DNA of 64,000 nt. Origin: Asterella californica (Eukaryota; Streptophyta; Marchantiopsida; Marchantiales; Aytoniaceae). Location of the stretch: the NCBI GenBank assembly GCA_036924285.1, contig JAYKYS010000002.1, forward strand, positions 620,001 to 684,000. Reading direction: 5' to 3'. The translations under genes and the position numbers were made by a program. The notes below the pieces were generated by a model. That model ran no database searches, was not told the DNA's origin, and saw only the letters and a program-made list of their open reading frames with translations. Shown here one piece after another: positions 56,146 through 64,000 of the stretch. How positions within the stretch are numbered: position 1 is the stretch's first letter; each line of letters starts with the position of its first letter.

Positions 56146-59100
56146 CTAACGCCCTTGTTGTCCTTGTCGCCGTTTGAAGAGGTCTAATACTTCGCTCGCA
56201 TGTGCGAGATCTTCCTTTGACACCCAAGTTGTTTCCTTCAAATGGTAACCACGCCATTTGACCAAGTACTCCATCCGGTTTGATTTGCGCCGAGATCGCA
56301 AAATGGACTCCACCTCATATTCTGCTTTGCCTTGCACGACATCAGGTTGAGGCCTAAGAACCTATTTGCGCTCTGGCCGCAAATCATCTTTGAAGTAGTT
56401 CTTCAATAAAGAAACATGGAAAGTAGGATGCAACTGTCATTCGGGAGGAAGGTCAAACATATAGACATCTTCGTGCGGATTCTTGACAATGACAAAAAGT
56501 CCTGCAAATTTTGATGAAAACTTTGCCGATATTTCCTTCGGAAGTGTGAAGTTTTTCGTACTTAACAATACTTCTTCGCCCACTTGAAACTTCACTTGCC
56601 GCCGATGCTTGTTTACCTGCTTCGTGTATTGTTGTTGTGCCTTCTCGAGGTTCTTCTTTACTTGCTCCTCGCACCGATGCATTGCCACCATCAACTCTTC
56701 AGCTGATGTTTGCCGTGTTCTTGGTCGTGCCGATGTAGAACTCCCTGCAAGAGTCAAGTCAAGAGGCCTTTTTGACTCACATCCGTAAGTCAGCAAGAAA
56801 GGCGATTCGCCGGTTGCCGAATGCTTCGTGGAATTGTAACAATACTCTGCAAGATTGAGCCACTCCGCCCAATCACTTGGTCCGCGCTCACATAATTCCT
56901 CAAGTATTGATTCAGAACCGAGTTAACTCGTTCCATTTGCCCATCTATTTCCGGATGAAAGGCGGTAATAAATTTTAACTTAGTCCCCAATTTTTGAAAC
57001 AAGTGTTTTCAAAAGACACTTGTGAACTTAGAGTCTCTATCTGAAATAATACTCCGAGGTAATCCATGTGAACGCCACCAAGTATCTAGGAACAATCGAG
57101 AAGTCGTGAACGCTGTTGCAGTGTCCAAGGTCGGAGCAAACTTCGCTAGTTTGCTAAACCGATCAACTATCACAAAAATCGCGTTGTATCCATTCGAATC
57201 AAGCAGAGAGGTAATGAAGTCCATGCTAATGCTTTCCTAAGGTCTAGCTGGAATCGGCAGAGGATGAAGCAACCCTTGTTTCCTTTCCCAAGGTCTAGCT
57301 GGAATCGGCAGAGGATGAAGCAACCCTTGTTTTTTCTCATAAGAAACGCGGTTCGCTTGACAGGTTACACATGTTTTCACAAAGTGGGCAACACCGTCTT
57401 TCATGTGGGATCAATAAAACTTTTTAGCTATCACTGCTAAAGTGGACTTTTCTCCTTTATGGCATGATAAGGGCGCATCGTGACATTCTTTGAGTAACTT
57501 CGTCCTAAGTTTTCCTTGTCCCACATAAACCCGACTTTGCTTGAACATGAGTAAACCATGTCTCAGCTGCATGTTCTGCAACTTCACTCCTCGCTTGAGC
57601 CGTTCCAGGTACTCCTTCGCTTGATCGTCACCCATGTAATCTTCACGTATTCGCCTCTCCAAGTCTGACTCCTTAAGATACATAGCTCGCAAAATTTGTG
57701 TGGATGATGGAAGATATTCTTCCTTGCGACTCAAGGCGTCAAGAACGACGTTGTCCTTTCTCGCTTTGTGGATTAATTCTATGTTCATGAGCGTCAAGGT
57801 ATCATGCCACCGTAGTTGCTTTGGCGTCACCCGATCTTGTGTCTCAAAGTACTTGAGCAAAATATTATCAGTATACACTTGGGTTTTGTGAAGTCCCAAG
57901 TTATGCCACCATTTCCTCAAGCAATGAACCACCACAAACAGTTCTTTCTCGTGAGACGGTCATCGACTCCCCGTCCCAGATAACTTCTTGCTTTCGTACG
58001 CTATAGGTTTTCCATCTTGCACCAACACTCCGTCAATAGCATAGTCGCTCGCGTCCGTGTGCACCTCGAATGGTTTGTCGAACTCCGGCAGCTTTAAAAC
58101 TGGCACCTTTGACAAAATAGCTTTGATCGTCTGAAACGCATCATCCACCTCCTTGGTCCAACTTACCTGTGCGTCTTTGCTCGTCGAGTCCGTCAGCGGC
58201 TTCGTGATCTTTGAAAACCCCTTCACATACTTGCGTCAATCCTAAGAATCGCCGCATTCCTTTCATTGTAGTCGGAGGCTCCCAAGTCACAATCACGTCC
58301 ACCTTCTGCATATCGAGACCGACTCCTTCTGCACTAATGACATGTCTCAAGAAGTTAATGCGCTCCAAACCAAACTCGCTCTTGTCGATGTTGACAAACA
58401 GCTTATGCCCCCGTAGCTTCATCAACACCACCCTTAGCTGCTCCGCGTGCGACTCCAAGGTTTTGGAGTAGATCAAGATGTCATCGATGTAAACGATGAT
58501 AAACTCATCCATCTCCTCGCGAAAAATTGTGTTCATCAATGTAGTGAACGTCAAAGGGGCGTTGTAGAGTCCAAATGGCATCACCACGAATTCAAACGAT
58601 CCGTATCTGGTTCGACAAGCGGTCTTCTCAACATATGGGTCAACTATCCGGATCTGGTAATATCCAGACTTCAAGTCTATCCTGTTGAAGTACTTTGCGC
58701 CTGCTAACCTATCAAAGCGGTCGTCTATCCTTGGCAAGGGATAATTATTCTTCACCGTCACCTTATTGAGTGCACGATAATCTACGCAGAGTCGTAACTT
58801 CCCATCCTTCTTCTTTGCGAAAAGAACTGAGGCTCCATAAGGTGACTTACTGGTTCGAGTATATCCCCGCGCTAATAGCTCACCGAGTTGTCTTTTCAAC
58901 TCAAGGAGTTCCACCTTGAGTCGGTAAGGAGCTTTGGAAGGTGGTTCCAATCTTGGCAAGACTTCGATCTTGTGATCCACCACCCACCTTGGAGGTAACT
59001 CAACATGTAACTCATCCATCGAGACATCCTCAAACTCTTTAATCACTTCACAAAGCACCACTGGAAGTTTAGTCGCGTCTCTTGATGTTTCCTCTTGTCC

Positions 59101-59226
59101 GCCACCCGTCATCAAATCTGCAACCCGCATTAAACACATGACTCCGTCGTTGAAGTCCATCTGTTTACCTTTGATCAAATTCACTGCAAAGTCATCAATT
59201 TTCCGTGCCTTCCGGATCAGCCTCAC
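56146..59226 (-). pseudogene. Element C pol: RT, RNase H, integrase with chromodomain (chromovirus), inactivated
   Basis: The 361-residue open stretch (58141-59226) carries RT with KKKDGKLRLCVDYRALNK, then MPFGLYNAPLTF and the canonical YIDDILIYS, and ends in a frameshift near 58225. RNase H follows (EVHTDASDYAIDGVLVQDGKP), then the zinc region, the integrase core (MDFITSLLDSNGYNAIFVIVDRFSK, ISDRDSKFTSVF) and the GPY-like domain. At the end (56146-56337) is a chromodomain: YEVESILRSRR, YLVKWRGY, TTWV, with aromatic-cage residues kept. Breaks: stop at 57411-57413 (FY*, Trp expected), stop near 57237 (RP*, Trp expected), and several frame changes. The chromodomain would target insertion to heterochromatin. 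Confidence 0.88.
57241..57342. repeat. 51-bp in-frame tandem duplication inside element C integrase
   Basis: GGTCTAGCTGGAATCGGCAG and the following bases to CAACCCTTGTT occur at 57241 and 57292. The 51-bp period is 17 codons, so KQGLLHPLPIPARP is duplicated without changing frame, just before the catalytic core. The upstream-strand copy retains the Trp codon that is a stop in the other. Confidence 0.85.
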
Positions 59227-59384
59227 CCCAGCTTCCGTCGTTTAACTCTAACTTTTAACCTTAAAGGTTTCCGCCTAAGTTCCACTCCAAACCTGTCCAA
59301 GAAAGTGTTCTCCAAAACCGCATGGATATCATCCATCTCGCACACTGTGAAATTCTCTGTGAACTCCAACTTTCCACACGCAAA

Positions 59385-60488
59385 TCATACGTCCAAGGCC
59401 ACTTCAGAAGTTTGGTACGTCTTGCCCTTGGCAAAACGTACCTGAATAGGCTTGTCTGCCTTGGAGGTAGACAAGCCCAACTTCTTCACCAACTTTGGAC
59501 TTATGAAGGAGTGAGTCGCTCCTGTGTCCACAAGAAAAGTAATATCACGGTTAGCAACGTTGGCTTGTAGAAACATCAATCCCGGCGTCTTCTTCGTGGT
59601 TCTCAAGGTCACAGTCATCTGGTCCTCTAACAAGTCCTTTGCAACAGATATATTCATGCTACAGTTACTAACCTTAGGTTTCGTACACCTCTTAGCAATA
59701 TGGCCCGTCTCGCCACAATTGTAGCAAGTAAACTTAGCACCATTGCCCTTTTGAGGTGTCTGCCCCTTAAGTTTTGCTCCTGTTTGCTGCCGCTTTGCTG
59801 CCGACACAGAAGTATCCTTACGATCCTTCTCATCCTCATCCCACTGTCGCTTGAAGCCTTTGTTCTTCTTCTGGAACTTGTCCGTGCTGCGTGGTTCAAA
59901 AGGTTTCTGTTGCTGGACTTCGTCGTCCCCAATTCGCTCCGCTAGCTTCAAAAGTTCGGCACTTGTCGCAGGTAGCTCCGGCATCCGGAAGAGAGCCTTC
60001 ACCGAGCTAGACTTGAGTCCCCCAATATATATACATATTTTGGTCTCATCAGTCCACTTGGAGAACGAATCCATCTTGGCACTGAACCCGCGCACATAAG
60101 CACTTAAGGTCCCCGTCTGCTTCAGTCTCACCAACTCAACACCGTCTCGAATCCTTTGATACTCCGGAGTAAATCGTCTTGCGAGCAACTCCTTGAACTC
60201 TTTCCAACCAAGCGCCAAGACGGTCAAGGCATGCTCATCCCTGTATGCAGTCCACTAGAGAAGCGCATGGTCCTTCAGGAACGTAACCGCCGCTCTCACC
60301 TTGTCAGACTCCTTAGCTTGTTGCGCCTCGAAGTATAAGTCCAAGTCAGTTAAGAAATCCTTAACCTTACGAGCCCGTCCTATACCTAAAAACGAGATCG
60401 GCAAATTCGTTTTACAAAGCTTCCTGGTAGACGAGGAACTTCCTTGGCTTGCCTCAAGCTCAGCGATACGTTTTAGAGACCATACCAT
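59385..60488 (-). pseudogene. Element C gag and protease, one internal stop
   Basis: It starts upstream of LKRIAELEASQ. The capsid domain reads FLTDLDLYFEAQQAKESDKVRAAVTFLKDHALL, stop (60255-60257, Trp expected), then WKEFKELLARRFTPEYQRIRD, LVRLKQTGTLSAYVRGF and YIGGLKSSSVKALF. A basic linker leads to one CCHC knuckle (CYNCGETGHIAKRC), then the protease with canonical FLVDTGATHSFIS. Gag and protease share a frame. Ty3/Gypsy chromovirus. Confidence 0.88.
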
Positions 60489-60853
60489 CTTGCATGATCT
60501 TCATCATCTTGATGAGTTCCGCATACAAAGCTCCTTGACTTCCCGTGCTTGAATCGTTGGGCACCGCTGGCAAGACTCCGTCTTGCTGCACCGATACCGC
60601 AACTGGTACAGGGTTTCCTTGACGTTGGGACGAAGCTTGTCCGTTGTCGTCCTCTGATTGTGTCTCAGGGCTAGCTCGAGTCGATCCGCTCTCGTTAGCC
60701 GCTCCTCATTTCTTGGTCTTCCTCTTGGAACTCTGTCTGTCGTCCGTCATCGCTCCAAGTGTTCACCTAGAAATGCTGATCCGCTCTGTTTCTCGCGTTC
60801 CTCCTCAAGCGTCCAGCCTTCAGCCGCTACCTCAAGTTCTCGCTCACCGAAGC

Positions 60854-60869
60854 GTCGGCTCTGATACCA
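60854..60869 (-). other. Element C primer-binding site (initiator tRNA-Met)
   Basis: The minus strand reads TGGTATCAGAGCCGAC; the first 13 bases match the initiator tRNA-Met complement. It lies about 380 bp upstream of the first recognised Gag codons. Confidence 0.85.
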
Positions 60870-60890
60870 CTTTTCGCGCACCTATCGCTT

Positions 60891-61500
60891 TGTTGCGTCA
60901 GCGGAAGCTCTTGCTCAGTAGTTCGTGAACTTTACACCGCTAATCTGCAAACACAATCACAAGTTAGCGTCCATGCACCACTTATTTTATCTCAGTTTGG
61001 TCCAGACCGGAGTCGGACCGTCTCCCTAATCATCAAGCTCAGCATTCCCTAAGTCCCGACCTAGACCCGCCTAGGTCGGTCCCAAAACATGAGCAAGTCA
61101 CAAGATGACTTGGGACGGACTTCCCATAAAGTCCAGGGTCCTAAACGGTGCCTCCAGCACACCTAGCGGCCCAACCGCCCATGATGTCCGTCTGGGTCTA
61201 GGCTCCCGAACGGTGGTCTAACCCGCCGACTCGTTCTCTAGTCTTGTCCCAGCCCCTACATCGTTCCTAAGTCGTGTCACGTCAGTTTGGCACCTTGGCT
61301 AGGTTGACCAAGTGCGAAGTGACGCATCCCGGTAAGGCCGTTAGTGCCGTTAGGGCGAGTTGGAGAGAGAGCCCACTAGGGTTATACTTCGCAGGTAGGG
61401 CTTGGAGGCCTTAGTTCTTCGAGTTGAGTCTTCAAGCTCCAAGCTATGGTGGTTAGTCTAGTTGAGTGTAACCCGGATTTTCTTCGTGCTTAGAGTGGGT
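60891..61500 (-). repeat. Probable 5' LTR of element C (outer end uncertain)
   Basis: The plus strand TGTTGCGTCAGCGG at 60891 is the nearest TG of LTR type beyond the primer site; the sequence to about 61.5 kb is GC-richer and non-coding. A matching 3' LTR was not found left of 56146, so the boundaries are tentative. Confidence 0.4.
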
Positions 61501-63316
61501 TTGGCTTGACTGTTTGTGAGTAATCTTTGTTGTAGTGTTGGAGATGATAATTTCTGTATTCAGATTACTCGAAGAACTGAGTGCAAGTCGAGATGGAGTT
61601 CAGTAAGAACCCGTTGATCTGAAATCGTCCGCTGGTATCTTCGGGCGTTGCTGTTCGTGCTTGATTGTTTGGAGCTGTGATCGAGGTGTGTGGGCGTATG
61701 CTACATTGCTGATCGCAGATCGATTTGCTGTTGTTGGGGTCGAGTGGAGATTTCTGTCATGCGAAAGCGCTGCAGAAATTTTGCGGAATGTTCTTGAAGT
61801 GTCTTGTTGGAGCCGGATTGCGCATTTGGGCGTGGCAGACGGAGTACTTGTCAATGTTTGGGCGTGGCAGACGGAGTACTCTCCAGTGCTCCTTGGAAGC
61901 GCATTGGAGAGACGATTCTAGTGCACTAAGTTTCGTGTAGTTTGGCCAAGGATTGAAGAAGTTATGGCATGTCGAAGTTCGCTGCCGTGCCACCCGAAAG
62001 TACAAAAAGGCTAGTTACGTCAAATTTTGGTGCAATTTCGTGTGGAAACTCGAGTTTATGAGTTGTCTTGTGTGTGTGTGCATTCGCGAAGTGTGTGTGG
62101 TGCATTTGCGAATCTGTTGTGGTGGTGTTCGGGTTGGCTTTGGGTGTTCTTGCTATTTTACGTCAGATTTTGGTCACCCGTGTGCACCCGCAAGCTGTTC
62201 TTGCTGTTTTGGAGCCTCTTTTGGTGCAATCTTCTGCAATTCGAGGTGGAGCCGAGTTAGGAGGCGTTTAGAAGCTTCGAGGAGCAGAGGTGCGTGAGTG
62301 CGGAGACGTGAGAGCGGAGTGCGAGAGTGCGAGAGGCGGAGCGGAGCTGAGCCTGAGCCTGAGCCCGAGCCCGCGTCCGCCACAAGTCAGCTTGGTGGCG
62401 TGCGTGAGAGAGGTATCCAAGCTTCAGTTGTGTGGGAAGTGTAAAACCAGCTGGTCACCCGTCCCAACACTATTCCTGGACCTGGACTCCTAACTCTGTA
62501 GTCTTAGCTTTGGCTTTATCACTAGACCAATAGCTCTTGATGTCCTACAGGGATGCGTGCAAATACTTATGGACTTGTATAAGGTAGTAGGAGACCTTCT
62601 CGCACGTTCCTAGAGGAGTGGTAGGGCGACCCCATAGTATTAAAGGTAAGCTATAGTTGTGGTAGTGCTTGCATATATCGTACAGACGTGTATAGAGACA
62701 ATTGGTGGCAGTTGTCTTGGATGAGCTAGTAGAGCTACCACGTGGATGTTTTTAGAGCTACTAGAGGTGTGGACATCTAGTTAGTGACCTCCAGTGTCAG
62801 TTACGACAGTTGGTGATCATATATTGTGCATGTGGTCACCGACGAGGAGACGTCAGTCCGGGTGGGACTGGGTTTCTCTTTATGTGAATGTTTGAGTGTG
62901 GAGGGTTATCGTTTGGACATCTTGTGGTTGGAACCCCTCCATATTTTGCTTCCTGTTTGTGCGCTGCGTTTGCTTGTGTTGGCGCTTGATTTCCGGAGTG
63001 AGTTCACTCTAGTGTGCTGTCGGTAGTGAGGCTGGAGTTGCGGACTAGTCAGACTATCTTTGTCTCTCTCACGGTGCGGTTGGAGTGACACCCAATAGAC
63101 CGTGAGAGGCTGCCTGTGGTGATGGCAGGTACAGGTTGCCCTTACCTTGACCGTCCTAGTAGAGGATAGGTGAGCTCAGTAGGAGCGGGGTTAGGCAAGT
63201 GGTGACGGAGATTGCGATATTTCGGTTGGGGAGTGTGTTAGCAGGATTCTCTCATCACGAAGTTCTCGAGAGGTTCTGGTGCAGACTTCTCGGACAGTGG
63301 GTATACACGGAGTGGG
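61501..63316. other. Non-coding stretch, probably LTR and leader of the next element
   Basis: No supported gene. It contains a 32-bp-period tandem duplication (GGGCGTGGCAGACGGAGTACT at 61829 and 61861) and a G-rich GAGCCTGAGCCTGAGCCCGAGC tract near 62355. The text resembles the long LTRs elsewhere in the window, and a gag-like ORF follows. No convincing primer-binding site was found. Confidence 0.45.
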
Positions 63317-63820
63317 GTGAGATACCGACTACCTACACCATTGCCGTCGGTTGTTCCAGAGGACGAGTCAGATGCAGACAGTGCGTTTTCTGATGGTGAG
63401 TCTAGTGTCGTCACACCGTTGTTGTGGGACATGGACGAGATCTATGGGGCCACGAAGGGACCTCGACGTTACTCGGGTACAGTTGGTACCATTGAGCTGG
63501 ATGACTTCATCCAGGAGTTCGACAGTTGGTGCGATCTGCAGCAGATGCGAAACCCACAACTGTTTACATCTTTCATGGCGTGGAAGGGTTTGTTCCAACA
63601 CTTGGAGGGACCGCCGATGGACGATTATCATGAGTTCAGACGAGATTACAGTGTTGAGATCGAGTTGTGGAGACAACATTGGTCTCCCAACTACGTTTCT
63701 ATCACTACTAGCGCAGTTTCGGGAGACGTAGCACCTGCGAGTTCGGGTGCCAGTAGCAGTGGTACATCCACAAGTGGCAGAGTTGTGAAGCCTTGGTTTT
63801 TTGTTTTGTTAATTAATTGA
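63317..63820 (+). pseudogene. Gag-like ORF of a further Ty3-type element (element E), truncated
   Basis: The frame is open from upstream, and the first ATG is at 63431 (MDEIYGATKGPRRYSG). The core IELDDFIQEFDSWCDLQQM, then MRNPQLFTSFMAWKGLFQHL and MDDYHEFRRDY reads like a retrotransposon capsid start (structured helices after an acidic leader). A Ser/Gly/Thr-rich stretch follows, and at about 63790 the text changes to an AT-rich run and stops. The abrupt change suggests insertion or deletion within gag. Assignment rests on general resemblance only. Confidence 0.5.
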
Positions 63821-64000
63821 TTAGTTGTAAAGTAAATAAGAAGAATAGATGATAGAAGATAAAAAAATATGAGTAGAATAGTGTTAATTAGAAGTTTACT
63901 GAAGAATCTCAGTTCTGGAGGAATTTATCGAATCTATGGAGACACTTGAGAGATGAATTCCTCGGGCGAAGAGCTTTCTAACGATATGTTGTGCGAGGCA
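63821..64000. other. AT-rich sequence to the right edge, no gene
   Basis: A/T-rich bases with GAAGAATAGATGATAGAAGA-like purine runs. Nothing recognisable. Confidence 0.4.

Noticed and set aside
62700..62830. Possible primer-binding sites upstream of the element E gag (TTGGTGGCAG, AGTTGGTGATCA)
   Set aside because: Neither matches a tRNA 3' end over more than a few bases.
1..64000. CRISPR arrays, rRNA, tRNA genes, bacterial operons
   Set aside because: No regularly spaced short repeats with unique spacers, no cloverleaf tRNA sequence and no rRNA motifs were seen. Introns and LTR elements indicate a eukaryotic nuclear genome.

Overview
This window looks like a repeat-dense stretch of a plant nuclear genome with one ordinary host gene. 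That gene is an intron-containing thaumatin-like protein gene (42817-43997, minus strand) with four exons and GT-AG splice sites. The rest that can be recognised is LTR retrotransposons with plant-type hallmarks: primer-binding sites matching tRNA-Trp, tRNA-Asp and initiator tRNA-Met, a chromodomain integrase, and Tat-like reverse transcriptase. The style of the repeat proteins makes me lean towards a bryophyte, possibly a liverwort such as Marchantia. That is inference from memory, not something the sequence proves.

Layout. (1) 1 to about 7.2 kb: element A, a Ty3/Gypsy element on the minus strand, cut by the left window edge. Its gag-protease ORF and its pol are both open. They are joined by a textbook -1 frameshift signal, and the primer-binding site matches tRNA-Trp. 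(2) About 7.2-8.9 kb: a decayed Copia gag (minus). (3) 8.87-36.19 kb: a nested block. Element B (plus; LTR of about 2.7 kb, tRNA-Met primer site, decayed gag, protease and start of RT) is interrupted at 13573 by element D. D is a giant Tat-like element (minus) with LTRs of about 5.95 kb that carry a long ORF. D is itself interrupted by a solo copy of its own LTR (19833-25782, target duplication TATGT) inside integrase, and by a different LTR-like insert inside gag (about 30969-32935). The block ends at 34616-36190 with an inverted partial copy of the B LTR. (4) 36.2-55.1 kb: an AT-rich region with the thaumatin-like gene, a Copia LTR, a MITE-like repeat pair, several tandem duplications, a set of hairpin-forming repeats and one unrecognised small ORF. 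(5) 55.1-56.0 kb: the 5' end of another tRNA-Asp-primed element. (6) 56.1 to about 61.5 kb: a decayed chromovirus, element C (minus). (7) 63.3-63.8 kb: a gag-like ORF of another element (plus).

Two observations stand out. One is the compact frameshift signal of element A: slippery heptamer, 6-nt spacer and 12-bp stem-loop. The other is a roughly 760-codon ORF held entirely within the very long LTR of element D. It is present twice in the window with different premature stops and no frameshift over nearly its whole length. Elements B, C and D are inactivated largely by nonsense changes of the C-to-T type (Gln, Arg and Trp codons turned into stops), as expected for methylated, silenced repeats.
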